Notes under the pieces: generated by a model
The model's input: the letters and a program-made list of their open reading frames with translations, nothing else
What the model was told of the DNA's origin: nothing
Databases searched by the model: none
Program-made: the position numbers and the translations under genes
Shown here: positions 12,101 to 24,100 of the stretch, piece after piece
Position numbering within the stretch: position 1 is the stretch's first letter
Layout of the letters: every line of letters begins with the position of its first letter
Source of the DNA: Aurelia coerulea
Lineage: Eukaryota > Cnidaria > Scyphozoa > Semaeostomeae > Ulmaridae
Assembly: GCA_039566865.1 (NCBI GenBank)
Contig: CM076947.1
Span: 25,111,501 to 25,175,500 of the forward strand
Direction of reading: 5' to 3'
DNA: 64,000 bases

Positions 12101-15100
12101 CGAATGACATTATTACTACTTGCTGGGTCTTTCATACTCTTCTGGCGTTGTTACATCATGCACTTATCAACACCGACTTTCACTGTTTCTGACAACCCAG
12201 CAGCGAGTCACCCAGATGTCAGAGTGAGGCTGCTTACACTTCTGTACCTCCCTGCAGCCAACATTTGGCTTTTGCTGTTTCCATGGCAGCTGAGTTTTGA
12301 TTGGTCAATGGATGCCGTTCCTTTGATTGTTTCAATCAGTGATTTTAGAAATCTGGCAAGTTTGATGTTTTATAGTTCACTTGGATTTTTAGGTTTTAGA
12401 TATATCAGAGATTTAGTTTTTCAAAAGTTAGGATATGACACGGACAGTGAATCCTATACCGACTCAGACTCGTCGAGTGCTTCGAAGAAAAATGGATTCA
12501 GAAAAAAGCAAAAAGCTTTTAACAAGTTGAATTATAATGTGGACGCTGATAGTTATTTACCCAGTGGTGGATTCAAATTCAATTGTATGCAGGCAAACAG
12601 TCCAAATGGACATTTAGATACATTGCAAAATGGCGGGAAACTGCAAAATGGCGTGAGCAAACAAAATGGAGTTGTAAAGCAAAATGGCCTAGGCAAGCAA
12701 AATGGCCTAAGCAAGCAAAATAGCCTAGGCAAGCAAAATGGCCAAGACAAGCAAAATGGCATAGGCAAACAAGATGGCCTAGACAAGCAAAATGGCCTAG
12801 GCAAGCAAAATGGCCAAGACAAGCAAAATGGCATAGGCAAACAAGATGGCCTAGACAAGCCAAGTGACCCAAGAAGACAAAATGGCATCGACAAGCAGCA
12901 CAGTATTACTCCAAGTAATGCAAATTACAATGGCCCCCAAAGCCACGGAGTGGAAAATGGTTTGCCAAACAATAATGGCGGCAAAAATTCCTCCTCCGAG
13001 GACTCAGCTTCTTCTGGGACTTTCACCATCAGAAACAAGAAACTTAGGAGAAGGCCTAATGTTTATGCTCGAAATAGTCAAGACTGGAGAAAATTTCCGG
13101 CTATAGAATCCTTTGACGAAGATGATCAAACCCAAAGTCACTTTGGATTTTCTTGTTTCCTTGGCACGGACGAAAATCTCTTCGAAGATTTCGACTCTGT
13201 CATATTTTACATCGCAATGCTCATAATATCGTTTCTTCCCGCTACGAATTTGCTGTTTTACGTCGGGTTTGTAATAGCTGAAAGGATTTTGTATATTCCA
13301 AGTATGGCATATTGCTTGTTGATTGCCTCTGGTTTTGGAATCCTGTGGAATCGCCGACCAAGGCACAGGACACTTTTGAAATATGGATTTATTGTTTTGA
13401 TTGGATTATTAGCTGTGAGGACAGTGGTGAGGAATGAGGATTGGAAAGATGAAGAGGCTTTGTACAGGTATGTAACACTTTGTTAAGATAGTGTGTTCGT
13501 TTGGGCCAACGAAACTGTTATTTTAGGCTTTACGTCTCGTTTAATTCCTACCCTGACCGTGACTACTCCCCCGGGACACCCGCAAAATTTACTCAAAATT
13601 TTCCCAGCCTCCCCGGGCATTTGACTGTAAATTTTCCCCAGCCCCCAAACATTTGAGCCCCCAAAACATTGAGCTTTCGCATTATAAATCTAATGGGAAC
13701 ATGGAATCCTTTCAGTGCCAACCCCCGGGCATTTGTGCAAGAAAGTTTTATTGACCACCTGGGCTAGGGTTAGGGTTAGGATTAAGGTTATGTCTCCAGG
13801 AGGGCCCGTGTTCCAACTGGGATACCCCTTTGCATTCCATTAATTTTTTAATTGTGTACTGATGATGCAATTTCTTCTCTTTGTTAGGTCTGGCGTGAAC
13901 ACAAATCCAGCAAAAGGTACTTGTTTCATTCTGTCTCATTTTTGTGTGTACTTTCTACTCCATAATCATTACTTACCACAAGTATGGAAGAAATATTTAT
14001 TGAGAAAACGTAGGTTAAGGTTAGGAAAATATAAGTGAAGAAACTATTTATTTTGATAAAGGAAATCCTTAACCTATTTCTATTTCATTTTCACTCGTTT
14101 CCTGTATCATATTTTACTCGTTAGGTACTTAAGTAATGTCTAAACATTGGAAAGGCTTAAAAAAGCTTGTTTGAAATGTTCACGAGGGCACAATGCAACA
14201 GGGAGCGAACATGAAAATTGTTATGAAACCTCTCTCGTAAGAAACTCTGAGTACTCAAAATCTGATCATTTTAAGAAACTGTCAGTACTGGCCCAAATTT
14301 TCAGTTTCTTATGAAAAATACGTGTATTGCGTCAGAAAAGTCGTATTTCGCGAAGTACTTGATGGATTGGTGGAATAAATTTTGTTCTGGTTGACGGCCG
14401 AAAGACCTCATTTTACGTGATTTTATTTTGTTTTTCCAAACTGTGGAAACATAGATAAAATAGAATTAACAACATCCTTGATTTGGGCCTGCCCCAAAAA
14501 GGACCGAAACCCTTGACAATATCACAGAGAATGGAAAATTAACAACATGATGTGATGTTCCATTAAAAATGTCATCAATTTGGCTCAAAAATGCAAGCCC
14601 ATGAAAAATACCTTTGGTATGCACTTTGCAATACCGCATTCACGTTGGCAGGTTCAACTAGGTTATCAAATGTTGCATTTTGATTGGTCAATCCAACAAA
14701 CAGGGCTGGAAAAAGTGCTCGACTGCGCGTCCGGCATATTTTGAAATCTGACAAAACAATGGAGGCACCTTTTAAACTTCGCTAAAAGTGCTTTTTACTA
14801 AATATTTTCCATTCTTGAATACTTCAAAGCAAAATCCTTCTGTGAGAACATTGTATTGGTTTTCTAAAATTAGGCAGTCCACCGTATCTAAAGATCTTCT
14901 TTTCGTTTTGCCATGACAACTCAAAGACGTTTAGAACAATCTGAAGTAAGACCTTAGAATTTTCTTACGATTTGAAACTATTTTCATAAGAAGCTCTTAA
15001 CTTGAGTGCTGGAAGAAATTGTTGAAATTTAATCAACAACTATTCAATAACATTTAATATTATTACGGGTGAATCATAGAAAGTTTAACATTTGAAAAAG

Positions 15101-18100
15101 TCTGCAAAACTAATTTCTAAAATTGAAAAAGTTCTCTTTCTCTTATTTAGTCGGTCCACAGGTGGGATACCCTGATTTCAAGTCATAGATCGTAAAAAAA
15201 TATTGTAAAACTAAACGAGAGTCTTAAATTTAACGATTTCACATCAATTTCCTATTTATGAAGACAGAAACATCATTCGACATATTCAACCATTTCAAAA
15301 AATTTGAAAAGACGAGAAGGGTAAACTGCTAACAATTCTACCGGGTGCGCCAAAATAAACTATGCACGTTTGGCAGGCCACAATAAATCGTACACTGGAC
15401 TGACTTTGAAGATTTGTGACTTATCTTTAGCAGAAAGCCTGAATTTCATTTTAGGACTTTTTGCAAACCTTTCCCTTTTCAGCCTTTAGAACTGGCAGCG
15501 AGTTTCTTGAAATTTTAGTTTTCGAAAAAACTGAAAACTATCAAAAAGCGTCGATCAAATTTTAAAAGACCCAGCATGAACGAACAAAGAGAAAACGTTC
15601 TCAGGGTGATTTGGGGGCTTCCCCCGGTAGAATTTGTCTTTCTTCCTCCGGTAGAATTTGTCTTTCTTCCTCCGGTAGAATTTGTTTTTCTTCCCCCGGT
15701 AGAATTTGTTTTTCTTCCTCCGGTACCGGGTGCGCCAAAATAAACTATGCACGTTTGGCAGACCACAATTAATAGTACACTGGACCGATTTTGAAGATTC
15801 ATGACTTAATCTTTAGCAAAAAGCCAGAATTAGATACTAGGATTTTTGGCAATTTTTCTCGTTTTCAATTTTTAGAGCTAGAAGCGAGTTTCTTAAAATG
15901 TTTGTTTTCGAAAACATTGAAAACAATAAAAAAAACATCGATCAAATTTTAAAAGATTCAACATGAATGAACAAAGAGAAAACATTTTCAAGGGGATTTG
16001 GGAGTTTAGTACGAACTCTCGAACAGCAGATTATACAATTGGCCGATTTCTAATTCGCAAATCACGACGAACAAGCTCTCTTTGTCCATTCATGTCGATT
16101 CTTTAGAAAACTTGATCGATGTTTTTTTATCGTTTTCAATGTTTTCGAAAACTAAAACTTCAGGACACTTGCTTCTAGCTCTAAAAATTGAAAATGAAAA
16201 AATTTGCAAAAAATCCCAGTATCTAATTCAGGTATTCTGCTGACGATTAAGTCATAAATCTTTAAAATCGGTCCAGTGTACGATTTATTGTGGCCTGCCA
16301 AACGTGCATAGTTTATTTTGGCGCACCCGGTAGAATTTGTTTTTCTTCCCCAGGTAGAATTTGTTTTTCTTCCTCCGGTAGAATTTATTTTTCTTCCTCC
16401 GGTAGAATTTGTTTTTCTTCCTCCGGTAGAATATGTTTTTCTTCCTCCGGTAGAATTTATTTTTCTTCCTCCGGTAGAATTTGTTTTTCTTCCTCCGGTA
16501 GAATTTGTTTTTCTTCCCCAGGTAGAATTTGTTTTTCTTCCTCCGGTAGAATTTATTTTTCTTCCTCCGGTAGAATTTGTTTTTCTTCCTCCGGTAGAAT
16601 TTATTTTTCTTCCTCCGGTAGAATTTGTTTTTCTTCCTCCGGTAGAATTTGTTTTTCTTCCCCAGGTAGAATTTGTTTTTCTTCCTCTGGTAGAATTTGT
16701 CTTTCTTCCTCCGGTAGAATTTGTTTTTCTTCCTCGGGTAGAATTTGTTTTTCTTCCCCGGGTAGAATTTGTTTTTCTTCCTCCGGTAGAATTTGTTTTT
16801 CTTCCTCAGGTAGAATTTGTTTTTCTTCCTCCGGTAGAATTTGTTTTTCTTCCCCCGGTAGAATTTGTTTTTCTTCCTCCGGTAGAATTTGTTTTTCTTC
16901 CCCAGGTAGAATTTGTTTTTCTTCCTCCGGTAGAATTTGCTTTTCTTCCCCAGGTAGAATTTGTTTTTCTTCCTCCGGTAGAATTTATGTTTCTTCCTCC
17001 GGTAGAATTTGTTTTTCTTCCTCCGGTAGAATTTGTTTTTCTTCCCCAGGTAGAATTTGTTTTTCTTCCTCCGGTAGAATTTGTTTTTCTTCCTCCGGTA
17101 GAATTTGTCTTTCTTCCTCCGGTAGAATTTGTTTTTCTTCCTCCGGTAGAATTTGTTTTTCTTCCTCCGGTAGAATTTTTTTTCTTCCTCAGGTAGAATT
17201 TGTTTTTCTTCCTCCGGTAGAATTTGTTTTACTTCCTCAGGTAGAATTTCTTTTTCTTCCTCAGGTAGAATTTGTTTTTCTTCCTCAGGTAGAATTGGTT
17301 TTTTTCCTCCGGTAGAATTTGTTTTCTTCCCCAGGTAGAATTTGTTTTTCTTCCTCCGGTAGAATTTGCTTTTCTTCCCCAGGTAGAATTTGTTTTTCTT
17401 CCTGCGGTAGAATTTATGTTTCTTCCTCCGGTAGAATTTGTTTTTCTTCCTCCGGTAGAATTTGTTTTTCTTCCCCAGGTAGAATTTGTTTTTCTTCCTC
17501 CGGTAGAATTTGTTTTTCTTCCTCCGGTAGAATTTGTCTTTCTTCCTCCGGTAGAATTTGTTTTTCTTCCTCCGGTAGAATTTGTTTTTCTTCCTCCGGT
17601 AGAATTTTTTTTCTTCCTCAGGTAGAATTTGTTTTTCTTCCTCCGGTAGAATTTGTTTTTCTTCCTCAGGTAGAATTCCTTTTTCTTCCTCAGGTAGAAT
17701 TTGTTTTTCTTCCTCAGGTAGAATTGGTTTTTTTCCTCCGGTAGAATTTGTTTTCTTCCCCAGGTAGAATTTGTTTTTCTTCCTCCGGTAGAATTTGTTT
17801 TTCTTCCCCAGGTAGAATTTGTTTTTCTTCCTCAGGTAGAATTTGTTTTTCTTCCCCAGGTAGAATTTGTTTTTCTTCCCCAGGTAGAATTTGTTTTCTT
17901 CCTCAGGTAGAATTTGTTTTTCTTCCTCAGGTAGAATTTGTTTTTCTTCCTCAGGTAGAATTTGTTTTTCTTCCTCAGGTAGAATTTGTTTTCCTTCCTC
18001 AGGTAGAATTTGTTTTTCTTCCTCAGGTAGAATTTGTTTTCTTCCTCAGGTAGAATTTGTTTTTCTTCCTCAGGTAGAATTTGCATTTTATCTAGATAAC

Positions 18101-21100
18101 AGAAAGCAATTCTGCAGACTTATTGGGGTGTCCTTTTAAGAAACTCGCTTCTAGCTCTAAAAAGTGAAATTGAAAAAAAATCGCAAAAAATCGGTCCAGC
18201 GTACGATTGATTGTGGCCTGGCAAACTTGCATAGTTTATTTTGGCGCACCCGGTATATGGCTTCATTTTATGCATCAAAACATGGTAGTTCACTGCTACT
18301 TTAAAGCCACTGCTGAAAAGCTGATTAATCAATTTTATCTTTGACGTCATACCTCAAACAGGACATTGTAGATTTTGGGATTTTTGAGCTTCAATTATTT
18401 ACGGACCAACTTTCAATTTTATAGTTCAACATTTCCTTTATTTTTCATCAATTTTGACATTTCATGCTTTAAAAAGCTACTGTCATTATCGCACTTTGCT
18501 CACAACAAAACCTTCGTAACAACTTTCGGAGGCCATTTTGCCAATGCATTTTTTGGTCGGAGGCATTGATAAATATTTTCCTGCCCTGCCAATAAATCGA
18601 ATTGATTAGTTCGTTCCATTTAATGTAATTGTTATGAAAGTTATTCTTAATTTGTCAGTCTCTTCGCCTGTTCGTTCGTTCGTTCGTTCGTTTGTTTGTT
18701 TGTTTGTTTGTTTGTTTGTTTGTTTTTTCACTTTCAGTAAATCCCTTTTCTTTCTTTGTAGCATGGGGAAATCTAGGGAGTATCATGTCACAACAGGGAA
18801 GAATTGCAGAAGCGGAAATGGCATATCGAAAGGCTATCGATGCCAGACCCAATATGGCTGATACGCATTATAATTTGTAAGTTCAGTCTTTTAGCTTTAT
18901 TACTGCGTGTCCAGCAATGAAACGTTATTTAGCTTCACAAAATTGACTGCGCAAGCATTCAAAGCTAGCAAATATACGTGCAGACTAATTCATGTACCAA
19001 TAATTACTTGTTTGTCAGAAACCTTGTTTCAAGAGGAACAAGGGCAGAGAGGCCCTTTACATGATAAATTTTAACCCGTGTTGAGTTTCAACACGGGTTG
19101 AGTTTTAACAGCATTGCTTATTTTGCCTTGCGTTTACATGAAATCTCAACACGGGTTGAGATTAGGTCACATGGTTGCAAACAATAGAAGGAGGAACGTG
19201 AGCCCACTCAAATATTCGAATAATTGCGGAAATAGATTCGATCTCCTTTGTTTGCATTCTAATCTCGCTCCGAGTTGAAAAAATATTGCGTTTACATGAG
19301 AATTTCAACCCGTGTTGAAATTTCAACACGGGTTGAGTTGCCGAGTTGAGTTGAACCCGTGTTGAGTTTCAACTCGGCCTCCTTCATGTAAACGTGATGA
19401 AGGCTTACACCGTCAACCGAGTTGAAACTCAACCCGTGTTCAACTCAACCCGGGTTGAAATTTCTCATGTAAAGGGCCTCTAAGACAATAGCATCAATTG
19501 TCTTTGATTGATATTGGAATTCAAACAATTAGCGATTGCAGACAAATGAAATTCTCTCAACCAGTAATTCAAAGCGACAAGCCGCTACTGTGGGTACCAG
19601 ACTCTTTAACATAAAATGCTAATCTCTAACATCTCCATTTTATGCTAGAGAGTCTGGTACCCAGGGCATAAAGCCGCAGAAGTTGCCCTGACACCAGTAG
19701 GGCAACTGTCGCCTTGTGCACTTGAAAGGTGGTTTTTGAGAGAAGTCATTGGTTTATAACGAAAGGGGATGGATTGATCTAAAGACCTACCAGGCGGATT
19801 TTGTTTATTTGATCCAGAAGCCGAGCAGAAGGCATTGCAATTCTTGCATATTTACGGCTTAAATAAAACAAAGACAGGAAGAGAAAGTTTTGTTTCGTAG
19901 AGATGAATGTCTTTGCTTTGAAAAAATAAGCATGGTGTTTTTCAATTCGTATTTTGATATCTGCCACTGTGATAGTTGTATCAACATTTATTTCAGGGGA
20001 ATTTTGTTACAAAAGATGAAAAGGTATGACGAGGCAGCTAAAGAATATAGAAATGCAATTGAATACAGACCAAGTCTTGCATGTAAGTCTTTCTCGAGCT
20101 TTTGTATCAGGGGAATATGTAAAGTACTGGGTGGTGACTTAAAAAATGGCCCCCCCCCTCTTTGAAAAACAATTGCAGGAAACACAGTTACAATATATTC
20201 ATAACAATTTATTTTTCTGATAGCTTAAAAATTGCAGTTTCTCTTTTGGAATCCATTTAAAATCCCTTTGAGAATTAGCATAACTAAGAAAATGATAAAC
20301 TGAATGTGAGACGGAAATGGAAAGTGAAATTTAATCTTTTGTGCTGAAAAAAAGAGTTTTTGAAAACAGTAAGAGCTGACAAGCTGCAATTTCCTTTCAT
20401 TCGAGTTCGAGATGCATGATCTATAAAGATAGTTCGTTGAATCTTTTGAATTTACCACGGGGCTACTTGTTTGAAAATAACCAACAAAAAGACGAAAAAT
20501 GCTTCAATCTTGTAGCTATCAGAAAAATTAATTTTGATGATTTATTGGAATTGAATTAGATGCAATGCTTTTCAAACGGGGACATTTCTAAAGCCACCTA
20601 GTATAAACGATCGTGGGGAACTAAAGTCTATCGCACTTTAGGTGACAGATGAAATTTATGCAAGCTCGAAAAGTACTTATGAAAGACCCTTGAATTGTTT
20701 TATTTCCTGGCTTCGGCACTCGGCCCCTTTTGGGTGCTTCGGACAGACGATACACAAAGAACGTGAGAAAGTCTTTAAAACGTTGATTACGCAAATATTT
20801 GAGCCAATCACGGGCGACGTGAAGATCAATTGTTGGCCTTCCTTAATTTTTGTCCGTTATGGCCTAATGCCCAGTAATCAACAACCTTCGCGACATAACT
20901 CCAGTCCTGTGTTGACTAAAGCATGCTTAGCAAGGTTGTTGATTATTGGGCATTTGGCCATAACGGACAAATACTAAGGTAGGCCAACATAACATAGGGC
21001 TCACATCTTTTAAAGGTCGGAGTAGCATTCTATTACATTTTTCTTTGAATAAATGGCTTGGAAGGAACTTAGGGTTTTTGCCGTAAATCTGCCGTCGAAA

Positions 21101-24100
21101 TTTATTGATATCTCGATTAGTTTTAAAATGGCAGCATTTATTAAATTTGAGGTCATGACGTCATCAAATTTCTAAATCCTAAATCAGAAAAGGTACTGAT
21201 TTCTACTTTTCACCATATTGTAGGCCTTCATAAACTATGGTTTTCTTGAAAGTTATATGATTTTGCTTCCTTTGGTTTAGGAATTTGGTTTAAATGTTTT
21301 AAAAATTTTCCATCAATTTTTTCAAAAATCATTAAATTGCCATCATTTCGAAAAAAATCAAGATATCAAAAATTTCCACGGCAGATTTACAGCAAAGTAC
21401 TACAAGTTCCTTTCAAGTCATTCAATTCAAAGAAAAATGGAATAGAATTTTACTCCCACCTTTTTAAAGATTTGAAAGATTTGAGCCCTAAGCTGGCCAA
21501 CATTTGATCTTCACGTCGCCCGTGAACCAATAACGTAAGCATTCATATCTTTCAGCTGCATATTTGAACCTTGGATTGTTGTACGATGAGACTGGGCATC
21601 AACAAGAAGCACTTCAGGTATGCAAATTTTATTAACCCTCCCGGTTCAATCATTGTTTAATAGTTCAGTACAGTACAGACTGGCTTTTTGCAGGGTGTAT
21701 GAGAAGCGAGAAAAAGTGTATTTGAAAAGGCAAATATCAAGTTTTAACGTCAGAATGACCTAAGCTCCTGATGGTAAATACAAATTTTTAGATTTCAACC
21801 AGGATATATCCAACTAGAAGAATAGGATTTCATGACGTCACTACGCACTCGTCCCAGATTGTAACATGTAATTTCGCAGAGAAAGAAACAAAACGGTTGG
21901 AATAAAATTCAATACATTATTCATAACAGCATAATATTTCATTTTATCATCAAGCATGCCAACCCAACACATTATTTTAAAACTTCGTTTTGGGAAAGGA
22001 ACTATCAATTTGAAACTGTAACTTTGATGATTATGGAGGAAACGATTTGCTTCATCGAAAACACGAAAGGAATGTAGGTTAATAGTTAATAGCTGGAAAG
22101 CAGCGGCTTATGTCTTGTGTCCCTTATGTCTTGTATTTTGCTTTCCTTAACCGTTAAACGTTTTCATATTCGTGCTTTCTTATTGTATCTAATTCTCAGT
22201 AATATTGTAATTGCCAGTCATGGTGGAAACTTGATGACCTTGTGTTTTAAAATTATCAATTAAGTTAGGTTATCAAAGAATGTAGGTTATCAATTAATAG
22301 TTGGAAAGCAGCAGCTTATGTCTCCTGTCCCTCATGTCTTGTATTTTTTTAACCGTTAATTGTGTTTCCTTATTCTATCTAATTCTCAGTAATATTGTAA
22401 GTGTCAATCATAGACTTGATGACCTTGTGTCTTTTTCCGCTATGATTGGCATAGTTGAATTGTAATGTGTAGTTTTAGCTTTTAAGAGGTGATAGAGAAA
22501 AAAACTGTAACTTTATCAGATAGTGTATTGCCAAGGTGAAGACAACAAACATCATATCATTTGGTTAATTCACACTTCTTTTCATTAGATTTTGGAAAGT
22601 GCAAGAAATTTGAGTGAGCATGGCTTGAGGAATCCAAAAGCTCATCAGCATTCGTGTAAGTGTTTTATTTTCCTTGTTTGCCTGAACTTTTGAGAAAAGG
22701 TGGAAGTAAATTATTTTCAGCACTTGCATCATCTTTTTCAGTTCAATATGCTTCAGAAATCGCAATCTGATGATGAAATTTATTATCAGTGTCACGACGA
22801 CTAGTTTCATATTTGTTGAGCAAGATGACAAATAAAAGACTTGTATTGGCTAAACCAGTCAAGTTATGATCAACAACAGAGAAATATTCAACAAATCCAA
22901 ATGAGTAATAGTCAACAAGGACAGATTTTGTAAGACAATAGCATGAGTTGCTTTTGATTGACACCGCAATTAAAGCGATTAGCGATCACAGACAAAGGAA
23001 ATTCTATCAACCAGTAATTCAAAACAAACAAAGCCGCAAAATTTTCTCTGAAACTCAGGTAGCTTGCTCGCTCGCTGTGCATTCCAGAAATTATTTTTAA
23101 GGGCAAACATGAGCATAGATCGAAAGAAGAAGGATATATCTACACATCTGCCGCGGGCATTTTATTTCTTTGGTCCAGAAGCTGAGCAGTAAATGTTTTG
23201 ATAACACCAAAAAAATAAGAGAATTGAATCGCCTCCTAAACGGCTTTTGAACCAAACAAATAAAATGCCCGCGGCAGATGTGTAGATACATCTTTCTTCT
23301 TTCGATCTACGCTCATGTTTGCCCTTAAAAACAGTTTCTGGAATGCACAACGAGCGAGCTAGCTACCTGGGTTTCAAAGAAACTTTTGCGGCTTTGTTTG
23401 TTTTGAATTGCTGGTTGAGAGAATTTCCTTTGTCTGCAATCGCTAATCGCTTTGAATTGAGGTGTCAACAAAAGCAACTCATGCTATTGTATTACAAAAT
23501 CTGCCCTTGTTGGAGAAGACCTTTTCGGCTATTTTGCAAAGAGTCTGAATAGAACGATGTTTTTATATATTTTGTAAAATTCTCGAATGAGCATAATATT
23601 GAGAGAAGCCACCGAATCATTCATATACAAATGTATAAAACAACATAGGGCTCAAATCTTTGAAAAGGTCGGTGTAGAATTGTTTTACAGTTTCTTTTGA
23701 AATAAATGGCGTCGAAGAAACTGAGGGCTTTTGCTGTGAATCTACCGTGGAAATCTATTGATGTCTTGATCAATCTCAAAATGGCGGCATTTATTAAGTT
23801 TGATGCTAAAAAGACTTGATCAAATTTCTAAATCTTAAACCAGAAAAGCTACAGATTTCTGCTTGCCACCATATTGTAGACATTCATAAACTATGGTTTT
23901 TGTTGAAGGTTATATCATTTTTCCTCAATTGGTTTAGGATTTACGATGATTTAAATTATTTCAAAATTTTCCATGAATTTTTTCAAAAATAATTAGATTG
24001 CCACCATTTTTGAAAACATCAAGATATCATAAAATTTCACGGCAGATTGAAAGCAAAGTACCATAAGTTCTTTTTAAGCCATTCAATTAAAAGAAAAATG

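Larger units (their letters stand above)
15622..18082 (+). repeat. 24-bp minisatellite, about 77 units, interrupted by a MITE
   Basis: The unit GGTAGAATTTGTTTTTCTTC plus CTCC or CCCA repeats at 24-bp spacing over 15622-15725 and 16331-18082; some units are 23 bp. By eye about 30 units in the larger block end in CAG before GTAGAA, concentrated at the 3' side; most others end in CCG. Because 24 is a multiple of three, all sense frames stay open, producing repeat peptides such as GRICFSSS. These are not genes. The strand is pyrimidine-rich in the direction of TMTC2 transcription. Confidence 0.95.
15341..18253. mobile_element. Outer TA-flanked MITE carrying a minisatellite
   Basis: The left end CCGGGTGCGCCAAAATAAAC (15341) and right end TTTATTTTGGCGCACCCGG (ending 18253) are inverted repeats extending about 60 bp. 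Both are flanked by TA, as for Tc1/mariner insertions. The left 275 bp matches the left half of the inner element at 15726-16330, and the last 150 bp matches its right half. The middle is replaced by the 24-bp minisatellite. Confidence 0.8.
19037..19890. mobile_element. Decayed, nested copy of the 599-bp fold-back family
   Basis: The family start AACAAGGGCAG is at 19037-19047, and the family sequence resumes at 19482 with AAGACAATAGCAT and …CTCTCAACCAGTAATTCAAA. The 434-bp MITE at 19048-19481 separates them. Further on, similarity continues to the copy at 31525 (GATCCAGAAGCCGAGCAGAA). The right arm is missing. Confidence 0.6.

Noticed and set aside
12553..12894. 113- and 97-codon Cys-rich frames on the minus strand
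   Set aside because: They are the complement of the in-frame KQNG repeat of TMTC2, whose plus-strand frame is supported by splice sites and homology.
13762..13785. Telomere-like TAGGGTTAGGGTTAGG
   Set aside because: Only two to three units within an intron; no sign of a chromosome end.
16290..17315. 341-codon open frame with repeating GRICFSSS, and parallel VEFVFLPP frames
   Set aside because: A 24-bp repeat without stops stays open in all sense frames. The frame begins in transposon sequence and ends when a 23-bp unit shifts it. There is no protein family behind it.
15622..18082. CRISPR-like regular spacing
   Set aside because: There are no unique spacers; units are contiguous 24-mers in an animal intron.
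23319..23552. Recurring peptide frames such as FALFVLNYWLREFPLSAIANRF at 23.4, 31.6, 41.7, 42.1, 58.3 and 58.7 kb
   Set aside because: They occur once per arm of the 599-bp fold-back element, on both strands. They come from terminal inverted repeats, not from a conserved gene.
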